This document shows, piece by piece, positions 17,273 through 26,133 of a stretch of DNA of 64,000 nucleotides. The DNA is from Prevotella sp. (GTDB taxonomy: Bacteria; Bacteroidota; Bacteroidia; Bacteroidales; Bacteroidaceae). Numbering within the stretch: the stretch's first letter is position 1; every line of letters starts with the position of its first letter. A program made the position numbers and the translations under genes. The stretch spans positions 17,164 to 81,163 of the forward strand of contig JAFRYZ010000014.1 of assembly GCA_017442825.1 (NCBI GenBank). The letters run 5' to 3'. The notes under the pieces were generated by a model. It was given only the letters and a program-made list of their open reading frames with translations. It had not been told where the DNA came from and searched no databases.

Positions 17273-18197
17273 TAGAAACCTGTTGTCCCTGTTTGTCCTT
17301 GTTGCGATGATGTGTAGTTGCTACCGTGACCGCACTCCTTCGCGTTTTCAGTTCCGCGACACGCTGCAGATTGCCGACACGCTGACCGCTGAGCAGCAAG
17401 ACTCTATCAGCTTCCTGCATCAGCATCATTTCTCCGAGAACTTCAACTTCATCGTGCGTGCCGACTCGCTGAATCTCCTGAAGCAGCAGCCGGAAGAGTT
17501 GCTCACGGGCATGCCTACCGACTCGTTTGCCGTGAAGAAAGGCAAGCGCATGGTTGTTGCGGACATCCGCATCCTGCCCGACGATGCCGTCGATTCGGTT
17601 TGGGTGAAGTTGGCGACGGAGAACTATGAGTTCGGATGGATTCAGGAGTCACAGATGTTGAAGAAGGTAGACCCCGACGACCCCATCTCGCAGTTCATCT
17701 CCACCTTCTCCGACCGTCATCTCATCTATTTCCTCCTCATCATCAGTCTCATGGCGGCAGCCTATTTCTATCGGCGGATGCGGCAGCATAGTGACAAGAT
17801 CGTGCACTTCAACGACATCCCGTCGCCTTATCCGATGGCGCTGGCACTCATCGTCGCCGCCGCTGCCACCTTCTATGCCAGCATCCAGCTCTTCGCTCCC
17901 GAAGCATGGCGCGAGTTCTACTTCCATCCTTCGCTCAATCCCTTCGAACAGCCTTTGCTCCTGGCGTTGTTCCTCACGTCGGTATGGCTGATGCTGATTG
18001 TGGGTATAGCCGCTGTTGACGAGGTGCGCCGCTGTCTGTCCTTCAACGCTGCCGTTTCCTACCTCATGCGTTTGGCGGCAGTCTGTGCGTTCAATTATAT
18101 CCTCTTTAGCATCAGTACCTTATATTATGTCGGCTACCCCCTCTTGGTTGCTTACGTATGGTTTGCCGTCGGCAAGTATCGAAATCATAATAAATAG
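17262..18197 (+). CDS. Membrane-bound lipoprotein of unknown function
   Basis: 311 residues. The N-terminus MLNSRNLLSLFVLVAMMCSC ends in a lipobox-like MCSC, followed by a soluble domain of about 120 residues that includes an SH3-like stretch (AVDSVWVKLATENYEFGWIQ). There are then four to five membrane helices from residue 150 (HLIYFLLIISLMAAAYF, ALALIVAAAATFYASI, LALFLTSVWLMLIVGI and two more near the end). It overlaps the U32 gene by 11 bases, so it is the third gene of the metA operon. I do not recognise the family; a link with methionine or RNA modification is only positional. Confidence 0.8.
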   Translation: MLNSRNLLSLFVLVAMMCSCYRDRTPSRFQFRDTLQIADTLTAEQQDSISFLHQHHFSENFNFIVRADSLNLLKQQPEELLTGMPTDSFAVKKGKRMVVADIRILPDDAVDSVWVKLATENYEFGWIQESQMLKKVDPDDPISQFISTFSDRHLIYFLLIISLMAAAYFYRRMRQHSDKIVHFNDIPSPYPMALALIVAAAATFYASIQLFAPEAWREFYFHPSLNPFEQPLLLALFLTSVWLMLIVGIAAVDEVRRCLSFNAAVSYLMRLAAVCAFNYILFSISTLYYVGYPLLVAYVWFAVGKYRNHNK

Positions 18198-18200
18198 GGA

Positions 18201-18231
18201 TTGTACAGGCGGGGATTTCTTCGTACTTTTG
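18201..18231 (+). promoter_or_regulatory. Promoter of the TonB-dependent receptor
   Basis: TTGT (18201-18204), 19 bases, then TACTTTTG (18224-18231). The -7 box is perfect, the -33 box imperfect. The transcript would begin near 18235. Confidence 0.6.
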
Positions 18232-18252
18232 CAGCCGTAAATGACGAAGATT

Positions 18253-20670
18253 ATGGAAAAAAGATTGTTTTTAGCGGCTATCCTCTCCGTAAGTGTGATA
18301 GCCAACGGTTTTGCTGAGGGACGTTTGGTAAAGACAGATAACAAGAAGCCTGTCGTTGCAGAGGCGGGATTGATGGCAGACACCTCCCGCGTCTTTGACA
18401 TCGACGAGGTAGTGGTGGTTTCTCAGCCCAAGGAGGCTTTCCGGCTCCGTCTGCAGTCGTTGGCATCGACCTCCTTCTCTCAGAGCGACTTGCGTAGCAT
18501 GCAGGCACAAGACTTGCGCGACCTTTCTGTTTACGTGCCCTCTTTTGTCATGCCTGCCTATGGCAGCCGACTCACCTCTTCTATATATGTGCGCGGCATA
18601 GGCTCACGCATCAACAGTCCCGTTATGGGCATCTATGTCGACGGTATGCCGATACAGAACAAGACCGCATTCAATTTCCACCTGTACGAAATAGACCGTG
18701 TCGATGTGTTGCGTGGTCCGCAAGGCACCCTCTACGGCATGAATACAGAGGGAGGACTCATCCGCCTCTACTCCAAGAACCCATTCGACTATCAGGGTAC
18801 GGATGTCAACCTCAGTCTCGGAACGCATTTCTGGCGCAAGGCTGAAGTTGCCCACTACGGTAAGGTGAGCGATAAGTTCGCTTTCTCGCTTGCCGGTTTC
18901 TACGACGGTCAGAACGGCTTCCTGAAGAATGCCTACGACAACAGCCGTGCCGACGACTTCAACGAGGCTGGCGGCAAGGCACGTCTCATGTTCCGTCCCA
19001 CGAGCCGGTTGTCGTTAGACGTGATAGCAGACTACCAGTATGTCAACCAGCATGCCTTTCCTTACGGATTGCTGGACAGGGAGAGTGGCGAGACTGCCGA
19101 CTACAACACCAACCTTCGCAACTCCTACCGTCGCAACCTGCTGAACACAGGGCTCAACATCAACTACCGCGGCAACGGCTATGAGCTTACTTCCAGCACC
19201 TCCTACCAGTATTTGCGCGACTACATGCTGATGGACATCGACTATAGTCCGCGTGACGTGAACTGGCTGGAGCAGCACCAGCTGAAGAACGGGCTCACTC
19301 AGGAACTCGCCCTGAAGGGACAAACAGGGCTGTGGCATTGGACGCTCGGCATGTTCGGCTCTTACGAATGGCTGAAGACTACCGCTCCCGTCCATTTCGG
19401 CACGGCGGTCACAGACCCTATCAGCAACGGTATCTACACGGCAATGTACAACGCCATGCTCCGCCGCATGACACCCGAACAGATTGAGCGCATGGGAGGC
19501 GTCAAGGTGAGCGCCTTCATGGACGTGCCGGGCTTGTTCCGTACACCCTCCTCCAACTTTGCCGTCTTCCATGAGTCCAACCTCAACCTCACCGACCGCC
19601 TGAAGGTTACCCTTGGCTTGCGCTACGACTACAGCCATGCTCAGATAGACTTCGAGACGATGGCCATCACAGCCGTCACGGTGAAGGTCTTCGGTCAGGA
19701 GGCTACCAATGCCCTCACCTCTGCACTTAGCCGCCACCATACGAGCGACTACAACCAGCTGCTGCCTAAGTTGGGTGTCAGCTACCAGTTCGGCAACCGC
19801 GGCAGCAACATCTATGCCACCGTCAGCAAGGGCTATCGTGCAGGCGGATATAACATCCAGATGTTCAGCGACGTGCTCCGCACAGAGATGGACGACCCGC
19901 AATACCGCAACATCGTCAGCAGCCGCAGCTACGATATTCCCCACGACGATGAGGCGTATTCGGACATCATCAACACCATTTCCTACAAGCCCGAAACGTC
20001 GTGGAACTATGAGGTGGGTGCACATCTGAACCTCTTGGGCGATGCCCTTCATGCCGATGTGGCTGCCTACTACATGCAGATTCGCAACCAGCAGCTCACC
20101 ATGATGGCAGGCAACTACGGTTACGGACGGGCTATGGTCAATGCCGGAAAGAGCTACAGTTGCGGAGCTGAGGTTGCCTTGCGAGGCCGTCTCCTTGACA
20201 ACGCCCTGAGCTATTCGCTGAGCTACGGCTATACCCATGCAGCCTTCAAAGACTACAAGGACGAGGAAACGGCAGAAGACGGCTCCGTCTTCGTCGTCGA
20301 CTACAAAGACAAGCGGGTGCCTTTCGTGCCGGCACATACCTTCTCGGCCTCTGCCGACTACCGTTTCAGGACGGCTCTCGTGTCGCTGCCCAGCATCGTC
20401 GTGGGTGCCAATGTCACGGGACAGGGAAAGAGCTACTGGGACGTGCAGAACCTCTATGCGCAGAAGTTCTACGCCCTGTTGGGCGCGCATGTCGACCTGA
20501 ACTGGCAGCTGTCTAAACTCTCCGGCATGCTGTCCTTTTGGGGCCGCAACCTGACAAATACGAAATACAACACCTTTGCCTTCCCCATCAAGGAAGAGTC
20601 TGCCAGTCCGCATTATGCCCAGAAAGGCAACAGCATACAATTAGGCGTAGACGTGAAGTTGCATTTCTAA
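18253..20670 (+). CDS. TonB-dependent outer membrane receptor
   Basis: 805-residue ligand-gated porin. A signal peptide (MEKRLFLAAILSVSVIANGFA) is followed by a TonB-box-like DEVVVVS, a plug domain (residues 55-190, with IYVRGIGSRINSPVMGIYVDGMPI and DRVDVLRGPQGTLYGMN) and a C-terminal beta-barrel ending in an aromatic strand (LGVDVKLHF). It lacks the carboxypeptidase-like N-terminal domain of SusC proteins and no susD follows, so an iron-chelate or vitamin receptor is more likely than a glycan importer. An ATG at 18241 is also in frame but leaves almost no leader. Confidence 0.9.
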   Translation: MEKRLFLAAILSVSVIANGFAEGRLVKTDNKKPVVAEAGLMADTSRVFDIDEVVVVSQPKEAFRLRLQSLASTSFSQSDLRSMQAQDLRDLSVYVPSFVMPAYGSRLTSSIYVRGIGSRINSPVMGIYVDGMPIQNKTAFNFHLYEIDRVDVLRGPQGTLYGMNTEGGLIRLYSKNPFDYQGTDVNLSLGTHFWRKAEVAHYGKVSDKFAFSLAGFYDGQNGFLKNAYDNSRADDFNEAGGKARLMFRPTSRLSLDVIADYQYVNQHAFPYGLLDRESGETADYNTNLRNSYRRNLLNTGLNINYRGNGYELTSSTSYQYLRDYMLMDIDYSPRDVNWLEQHQLKNGLTQELALKGQTGLWHWTLGMFGSYEWLKTTAPVHFGTAVTDPISNGIYTAMYNAMLRRMTPEQIERMGGVKVSAFMDVPGLFRTPSSNFAVFHESNLNLTDRLKVTLGLRYDYSHAQIDFETMAITAVTVKVFGQEATNALTSALSRHHTSDYNQLLPKLGVSYQFGNRGSNIYATVSKGYRAGGYNIQMFSDVLRTEMDDPQYRNIVSSRSYDIPHDDEAYSDIINTISYKPETSWNYEVGAHLNLLGDALHADVAAYYMQIRNQQLTMMAGNYGYGRAMVNAGKSYSCGAEVALRGRLLDNALSYSLSYGYTHAAFKDYKDEETAEDGSVFVVDYKDKRVPFVPAHTFSASADYRFRTALVSLPSIVVGANVTGQGKSYWDVQNLYAQKFYALLGAHVDLNWQLSKLSGMLSFWGRNLTNTKYNTFAFPIKEESASPHYAQKGNSIQLGVDVKLHF

Positions 20671-20777
20671 GCAGGCATCAAGCACGTTTCGTCTGCCCTT
20701 TGGCTTCACGAAAGTGTTGTTATCTCTGTGTCTTAGATACTTGCGTTCGACAAATCAAAAGGAAAATAAGTATTCCT

Positions 20778-20808
20778 TTTGATTTGTGCTCACTTAATCG
20801 TATCTTTG
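20778..20808 (+). promoter_or_regulatory. Promoter of the Ca2+ ATPase gene
   Basis: TTTG (20778-20781), 19 bases, TATCTTTG (20801-20808), 25 bases before the ATG. Both boxes match the consensus. Confidence 0.7.
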
Positions 20809-20832
20809 CACCCATAAAAGGCAGAGACTCTT

Positions 20833-23556
20833 ATGGGAAAAAAACAACAATATGCGGGATTGACCGACGGACAAGTGGCAGAAAGCAGGCGGCAGTATGG
20901 TGAAAACGTGCTGACACCACCTCAGCGTGAACCGCTGTGGCGCAAGTTCCTGGCAAAGTTCTCCGATCCGCTCATCGTCATCCTCCTCGTTGCCGGTGTT
21001 TTCAGCATCGGCATCAGCTTCTATGAATTTCTTGCACTCGGTGAAGGGCATGCGGTCTTCTTCGAGCCCGTCGGCATCTTCATCGCCATCCTCCTGGCAA
21101 CAGGTCTTGCATTCCTTTTCGAATATAAGGCAGACCGTGAGTTTGCACTTCTCAACCAGGTCAACGACGACGAACCCGTTCAGGTGTTCCGTAACGGCGA
21201 GTGGCACCAGATAGCCAAGCGTGAGGTTGTCGTGGGCGACATCGTGCGTCTGGAGACGGGTATGGAGATACCTGCCGACGGCACCCTCATAGAGTCTACT
21301 ACGCTCATGGTCGACGAGTCGAGTCTTACGGGTGAGCCTGTTGCCGAGAAAGCCCCCCTCTGTCCCGGCCCAGAAGAAGCCACCCTCAGTTTCCACCCTG
21401 AAGAGGGAGGGCAGGACGTTAGTGTGGATGGGGCTACTTATCCCGCCCATATCGTGCTGCGCGGCACGAAGGTGATGGAAGGCTACGGCATCTTCCATGT
21501 AGACCATGTGGGTGATGCTACGGAGAACGGCAAGGTGTTCACGGCAGCTCAGATAGACGACAGCGTGAAGACGCCGCTCAACGAGCAGCTGGAGCGTCTT
21601 GGCAGTCTTATTTCCAAGTTGTCCTACCTCATCGCCTCGCTCGTCGTGGTGGCACGTCTTGCCGACTTCCTCCTGACCGAGCCGTTCAGTCTTGTCAGCT
21701 TCATCGCCTATGTGCTCCAGACCGTCATGATAGCCGTGACGCTCATCGTCGTTGCCGTTCCCGAAGGGCTGCCTATGGCAGTAACCCTGAGCCTTGCCTA
21801 CAGCATGCGCCGCATGCTCAAGACCAACAACCTGGTGCGCAAGATGCATGCCTGCGAGACGATGGGTGCCGCCACGGTAATCTGTACAGACAAGACGGGC
21901 ACCCTTACGCAGAACCGCATGACTGTGGAAGAGATGTTTGTTGTAGCCCATCCCCAACCCCTCCCAAAGGGAGAGGATGGGGGCAGGCTTTCATTATATC
22001 AGAATATCGCCGTGAACTCGACAGCCGAGCTGTCTGGCGGCGAAGTCATCGGTAACCCTACGGAGGGTGCCTTGTTGTTGTGGCTGAGAGAGCAGGGAGC
22101 CGATTATCAGGAGCTGCGCCGCCAGGTGGAAATCGTCGCTCAGGAGCCGTTCAACACCGAGCGCAAATACATGACCACGACCGTCCGCCCAACCTTGGGC
22201 AGCTTGCAAGGCAAGACCGCTCGACCGGAGGCCGCTTGCAAGGCAAGGACTTTCCTCAAGGGTGCGCCAGAGATTGTGCTGTCGAAGTGCCGGCTCAGCG
22301 ATGAAGAGCGTGAGCGTTGCAACCGTAAGCTGGCTGAATGGCAGTCAAAGGCGATGCGTACGTTGGCGTTTGCCGAGGGAGACATGCTCCAAGCCCTTGT
22401 AGCCATCAGCGACCCGGTCCGTCCCGATGTTCCGGCAGCTGTCCGCGAGTGTCTCGATGCCGGCATCGACGTGAAGATTGTCACGGGCGACACCATCGGA
22501 ACCGCTGCGAAGATAGCGCGGCAGGTGGGCGTGGTAAATGAAGAATGCAGGATGAAGAATGAAGAATCATCCTCTTTCATTACCGGACCTGAGCTTGCCG
22601 CCCTGAGCGACGAGGAGCTGCGCGAACGGGCAAAAGACCTGAAGGTGATAGCGCGTGCGCGTCCGATGGACAAGAAGCGGCTGGTAGAGGCGTTGCAGGC
22701 AAGGGGTGAGGTGGTAGCCGTCACCGGCGACGGCACCAACGACGCTCCTGCGCTGAAGGTGGCTCACGTAGGCTTGTCGATGGGCGACGGCACGTCGGTA
22801 GCCAAGGAAGCCTCCGACATCACCATCATCGACAACTCCTTCTCCAGCATAGGCAGGGCCGTGATGTGGGGTCGTTCGCTCTATCGCAACATCCAGCGTT
22901 TCATCCTCTTCCAGATGACCGTCAACGTGGTGGCTTGTCTCATCGTGTTTATTGGAGCTCTTTTCGATACTCAGTCGCCCCTCTCTGTGACGCAGATGTT
23001 GTGGGTCAACCTCATCATGGATACTTTTGCGGCTATGGCGCTGGCCTCTCTGCCTCCTTCGGAGTCTGTGATGAAGGAGCGTCCGCGCGACCGTAGTCGT
23101 TTTATCATCAGTCGTCCTATGAAACAGTTTATCCTTGGTGTCGGACTGACTTTCACGGTTGTCCTTATGGTCTTTTTCATCATATTCGAAAATACCCCTG
23201 GTGACTCTGTCGTTCCCATTTCCGAGACAGTAAAAAAAGGCTTTAGTCTCCGTGAACATAGCCTCTTCTTTACCATTTTCGTGATGTTACAGTTCTGGAA
23301 CCTTTTCAATGCAAAGTCTTTTCTTACGGGCAAGAGTGCCTTCCATCAGTTGGGCGAGAGTAAAGAGTTCCTTTTTATTGTTATGCTGATATTTATCGGA
23401 CAGGTACTCATCGTTCAGTTTGGCGGTGCTATGTTTAACGTTGAAGCTTTGTCGTTACGTGACTGGTTGCTCATTACCGTCAACACCTCTGTTGTATTCC
23501 TCTTTGGCGAGCTCTATCGCATATTGAGAAAGAAAAGAAGCTGCAGTACTGCATAG
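20833..23556 (+). CDS. PMCA-type calcium-translocating P-type ATPase
   Basis: 907-residue P2-type cation pump of the inner membrane. It has the actuator motif SLTGEPV, the phosphorylation motif DKTGTLTQNRM, the nucleotide-binding KGAPE and the hinge TGDGTNDAPALK. The helix-4 motif VPEGLPMAVTLSLAYSMRRM fits calcium pumps. Membrane segments lie at both ends in the usual 4 + 6 pattern. Four stretches look inserted compared with relatives: residues 172-205, 372-384 (a DNA palindrome), 455-475 (a 14-base direct repeat) and about 569-583 (NEECRMKNEESSSF). All keep the frame and avoid the catalytic motifs. Confidence 0.93.
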   Translation: MGKKQQYAGLTDGQVAESRRQYGENVLTPPQREPLWRKFLAKFSDPLIVILLVAGVFSIGISFYEFLALGEGHAVFFEPVGIFIAILLATGLAFLFEYKADREFALLNQVNDDEPVQVFRNGEWHQIAKREVVVGDIVRLETGMEIPADGTLIESTTLMVDESSLTGEPVAEKAPLCPGPEEATLSFHPEEGGQDVSVDGATYPAHIVLRGTKVMEGYGIFHVDHVGDATENGKVFTAAQIDDSVKTPLNEQLERLGSLISKLSYLIASLVVVARLADFLLTEPFSLVSFIAYVLQTVMIAVTLIVVAVPEGLPMAVTLSLAYSMRRMLKTNNLVRKMHACETMGAATVICTDKTGTLTQNRMTVEEMFVVAHPQPLPKGEDGGRLSLYQNIAVNSTAELSGGEVIGNPTEGALLLWLREQGADYQELRRQVEIVAQEPFNTERKYMTTTVRPTLGSLQGKTARPEAACKARTFLKGAPEIVLSKCRLSDEERERCNRKLAEWQSKAMRTLAFAEGDMLQALVAISDPVRPDVPAAVRECLDAGIDVKIVTGDTIGTAAKIARQVGVVNEECRMKNEESSSFITGPELAALSDEELRERAKDLKVIARARPMDKKRLVEALQARGEVVAVTGDGTNDAPALKVAHVGLSMGDGTSVAKEASDITIIDNSFSSIGRAVMWGRSLYRNIQRFILFQMTVNVVACLIVFIGALFDTQSPLSVTQMLWVNLIMDTFAAMALASLPPSESVMKERPRDRSRFIISRPMKQFILGVGLTFTVVLMVFFIIFENTPGDSVVPISETVKKGFSLREHSLFFTIFVMLQFWNLFNAKSFLTGKSAFHQLGESKEFLFIVMLIFIGQVLIVQFGGAMFNVEALSLRDWLLITVNTSVVFLFGELYRILRKKRSCSTA
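21947..21983 (+). repeat. GC-rich palindrome inside the Ca2+ ATPase gene
   Basis: CCCATCC and CTCCC on the left mirror GGGAG and GGATGGG on the right around AAA. It encodes HPQPLPKGEDGG. Similar C-rich/G-rich mirror repeats are common between genes of this kind of genome; the one at 28399-28418 is an example in this window. Confidence 0.7.
22202..22247 (+). repeat. 14-base direct repeat inside the Ca2+ ATPase gene
   Basis: GCTTGCAAGGCAAG occurs at 22202-22215 and again at 22234-22247. It sits in the nucleotide-binding domain just before the KGAPE motif. Confidence 0.75.
22539..22583 (+). repeat. ATGAAGA-type repeat inside the Ca2+ ATPase gene
   Basis: Repeated GATGAAGAATGAAGAAT bases encode NEECRMKNEESSSF. 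HemW carries nearly the same peptide (NEACRMKNEESF), encoded by a related repeat at 43525-43595. Confidence 0.75.
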
Positions 23557-23617
23557 GTTGATGAGTAATCAGAGGAAGAGTACAAAAATAAAGCCGAACA
23601 ACAAAATACACTAATAA

Positions 23618-24112
23618 ATGAGCATGATGAAAATGAAATTGTTGTTTATCTGTTTGGGAAATATTTGTCGCTCTCCGGCAGCAGAGGGCATCATGAGGAA
23701 GATGGTAGAGGAGAGGGCACTCTCTAATGACATTATAGTAGATTCGGCTGGCATCGGATTGTGGCATGTGGGCGAGATGCCCGATTCTCGTATGCGCAAG
23801 CATGCAGCCCTACGCGGCTATGACTTGTCGCCTTTGCGTGCTCGTCAGTTCCGTGCTGACGATTTCCAAAAATTCGACTATATCATCGTGATGGATGAAG
23901 AGAACTATCATGACGTGTTGGAGCGAGGTGGGGTATATGCTGATGCCCGGAAAGTGTTGCGCATGAAAGATTACTTCATCAGGTACAAGGGACAGCAGAG
24001 TGTTCCCGACCCCTATTATGGTGGTGCAGAAGGATTTGAGCGAGCGCTCAACCTGATTGAAGACGGTTGTGAAGGACTGTTCGTAGATGTAGTAAAAAAA
24101 ATAAAAGGTTGA
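23618..24112 (+). CDS. Low molecular weight protein-tyrosine phosphatase
   Basis: 164 residues. The phosphate loop CLGNICRS contains the nucleophile Cys12 and Arg18 (CX5R), and the general-acid region is DPYYGG near the C-terminus, both typical. It removes phosphate from tyrosine, often in control of envelope polysaccharide export in bacteria; the partner is unknown because no tyrosine kinase or capsule gene is near. It lies 61 bases after the Ca2+ ATPase and may be co-transcribed. Its stop is inside the terminator stem at 24103-24135. Confidence 0.93.
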   Translation: MSMMKMKLLFICLGNICRSPAAEGIMRKMVEERALSNDIIVDSAGIGLWHVGEMPDSRMRKHAALRGYDLSPLRARQFRADDFQKFDYIIVMDEENYHDVLERGGVYADARKVLRMKDYFIRYKGQQSVPDPYYGGAEGFERALNLIEDGCEGLFVDVVKKIKG

Positions 24113-24135
24113 GCGGGTAGCCCAACCTTTTTAAT
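24103..24135. terminator. Bidirectional terminator after the phosphatase
   Basis: AAAGGTTG (24104-24111) pairs with CAACCTTT (24123-24130), with T and A runs outside. It ends both the phosphatase on the plus strand and the lipoprotein gene on the minus strand. Confidence 0.8.
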
Positions 24136-24140
24136 TGTTT

Positions 24141-24668
24141 TTATTTCAGTTTGATACTTTCAACTACAGGTTTTACTGCTTCATTTTCTGGGTCGATGTA
24201 GATGGTCTCTACTTCCAGCAAACGTCCTCCGTCAAGTTGTGCGAAGCAGTTGTTCAGACCATTGCTGCCACGAACGGTAGTGAAGGTCCAGTTGCCAGCC
24301 TTGTAGTCTGCACCCTTCTTGTAAGTATCACTACCTTTTGTCAAATATTCAATAGCCTCTTGCATTTTCTTTTCCTTGTGCACCTTCACCCTGATAGCAG
24401 GTTTGAAAGTTTCTGTAGAGTTTACATCTTCCATGCGGACATCCTTGTGGGCATCCCAAGTGGTATCAACTTCAACCTTCCAACCTTCTGGAGCTGTGAC
24501 GCTGAAGAACGCTGTTTCGGCATCTCTACTCTGAGGAGCTTCAGCCTGTGCTGGTTGTTCAGCCTTAGTAGAGTCAGCATCTTTAGTCTCGTTTCCACTT
24601 TTGTTTCCACATGCTGCCATTACGCATACAGCTGCTGCAGCAATGGCAAATTGATAAAACTTTCTCAT
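24141..24668 (-). CDS. Small lipoprotein of unknown function
   Basis: 175 residues. The N-terminus MRKFYQFAIAAAAVCVMAACG contains a clear lipobox (MAAC), followed by a low-complexity Asp/Ala/Gln linker (residues 22-50) and a compact domain of about 120 residues with FFSVTAPEGWKVEV. I do not recognise the domain; the 'T-P-x-G-W' opening recalls small envelope-stress or PsbP-like lipoproteins, but this is weak. It has its own strong promoter at 24736-24766 and a terminator directly after the stop. Confidence 0.85.
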   Translation of the reverse strand: MRKFYQFAIAAAAVCVMAACGNKSGNETKDADSTKAEQPAQAEAPQSRDAETAFFSVTAPEGWKVEVDTTWDAHKDVRMEDVNSTETFKPAIRVKVHKEKKMQEAIEYLTKGSDTYKKGADYKAGNWTFTTVRGSNGLNNCFAQLDGGRLLEVETIYIDPENEAVKPVVESIKLK

Positions 24669-24735
24669 AACAATTAGTGTTTTTAATTAGATAATAATTG
24701 GTCTGTAAACCGCATTGGGTGCTGGTTTAACATCG

Positions 24736-24766
24736 CAAAGGTACACCTTTTTGTTATAAATACAAA
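24736..24766 (-). promoter_or_regulatory. Promoter of the small lipoprotein
   Basis: On the minus strand TTTG (24763-24766), a 19-base spacer and TACCTTTG (24736-24743), a full consensus match. The leader is about 65 bases long. Confidence 0.75.
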
Positions 24767-24795
24767 CTATTTGATAAGAAAATAAATGTTAATAC

Positions 24796-24825
24796 TTTCG
24801 ATTTGATAATTTTTTGCTAACTTTG
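24796..24825 (+). promoter_or_regulatory. icd promoter
   Basis: TAACTTTG (24818-24825) is a perfect -7 box, 32 bases before the ATG. TTTC at 24796-24799 (18-base spacer) is the best -33 candidate. Confidence 0.6.
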
Positions 24826-24857
24826 CAGCCCAAATAACGTATATATACAACACGAAT

Positions 24858-26069
24858 ATGAACAGGATAAAGATGACGACTCCTTTGGTGGAGATGGATG
24901 GTGATGAGATGACTCGCATCCTTTGGAAAATGATTAAGGAAGAACTGATACTTCCTTTTGTAGATTTGAAGGCTGAATACTATGACCTGGGACTGCCTGA
25001 ACGTGACAAGACGAACGACCAGGTGACTATTGACTCGGCTGAGGCTACGAAGAAATATGGTGTGGCTGTGAAGTGTGCCACCATTACGCCGAATGCACAG
25101 CGTATGGAGGAGTACAAACTGCACCAGATGTGGAAGAGTCCGAATGGTACCATTCGTAGTATTCTCGATGGTACGGTGTTCCGTGCGCCGATTACGATTC
25201 CAAGCATTCATCCCTGTGTCAAGAACTGGGAAAAGCCTATCACTATTGCCCGTCATGCTTACGGCGATGTGTATAAGAGTGTAGAGATACGCACAACGGA
25301 GCCTGGTGTTGCCAAGTTGGTCTTCGAAGGTGAAAGTGGCAAGCGCGAGGAGATTGTCGTTCATGAGTTCAAGGGGGCTGGTGTCGTTCAGGGTATGCAC
25401 AACACGGACAAGTCTATCCGTTCGTTTGCACACTCTTGTTTCAAGTTTGCTGTTGACACAAAACAAGACCTTTGGTTTGCCACAAAGGATACCATTTCAA
25501 AGAAATACGACGCTCAGTTCCGCGAAATATTCCAAGAAGTATATGACCAGGAATACAAGGCTGAGTTCGAGAAACTCGGCATAGAGTATTTCTATACGCT
25601 CATTGACGATGCCGTTGCACGTGTCATCCGTTCGAAAGGCGGCTTTATCTGGGCTTGCAAGAACTACGATGGCGATGTGATGAGCGACATGCTCTCTACG
25701 GCTTTCGGCTCGCTGGCGATGATGACGAGTGTCCTGGTCAGTCCGGAAGGCAACTACGAGTATGAGGCAGCCCATGGAACGGTGACGCGTCACTACTATA
25801 GATACTTGAAGGGGGAAGAGACTTCAACCAACCCGATGGCTACCATCTTCGCATGGAGTGGGGCGCTGCGCAAGCGTGGTGAGCTTGATGGTCTGAACGA
25901 TCTCGTGAACTTTGCCGACCAACTGGAGGCAGCCTGCTTCGATACGCTGAACGAAGGTATCGTGACGAAAGACTTGGTGAACTTGATGGAGTGCGTTACG
26001 CCGAAGGCTGTCAACTCTGCTGATTTTATCAAGGCAATCCGCGAAAGATTGGAGAAGAGGTTCAACTAA
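24858..26069 (+). CDS. icd: NADP-dependent isocitrate dehydrogenase, eukaryote-like type
   Basis: 403 residues. Oxidatively decarboxylates isocitrate to 2-oxoglutarate and is the major NADPH and glutamate-precursor step. The start [22 protein letters not shown] and [20 protein letters not shown] identify the homodimeric class found in eukaryotes and Bacteroidota, not the E. coli type. The catalytic region [23 protein letters not shown] and the coenzyme segment [24 protein letters not shown] are intact. It is the first gene of an icd-acn-citrate synthase group. Confidence 0.95.
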   Translation: MNRIKMTTPLVEMDGDEMTRILWKMIKEELILPFVDLKAEYYDLGLPERDKTNDQVTIDSAEATKKYGVAVKCATITPNAQRMEEYKLHQMWKSPNGTIRSILDGTVFRAPITIPSIHPCVKNWEKPITIARHAYGDVYKSVEIRTTEPGVAKLVFEGESGKREEIVVHEFKGAGVVQGMHNTDKSIRSFAHSCFKFAVDTKQDLWFATKDTISKKYDAQFREIFQEVYDQEYKAEFEKLGIEYFYTLIDDAVARVIRSKGGFIWACKNYDGDVMSDMLSTAFGSLAMMTSVLVSPEGNYEYEAAHGTVTRHYYRYLKGEETSTNPMATIFAWSGALRKRGELDGLNDLVNFADQLEAACFDTLNEGIVTKDLVNLMECVTPKAVNSADFIKAIRERLEKRFN

Positions 26070-26071
26070 AG

Positions 26072-26116
26072 ACTTTAAAGTCCTTAAAGTCCTTAAGGTC
26101 GTTAAGGTCGTTATTA
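26072..26116 (+). repeat. Five tandem 9-base units between icd and acn
   Basis: Units like GTCCTTAAA, GTCCTTAAG and GTCGTTAAG follow with a 9-base period, filling most of the 64-base spacer. Confidence 0.7.
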
Positions 26117-26133
26117 AAAAAACAGAAACAAAA

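Noticed and set aside
19015-20640. 541-codon frame opposite the TonB-dependent receptor
   Set aside because: Composition (His and Val rich, no motifs) and full overlap with a convincing gene mark it as a shadow.
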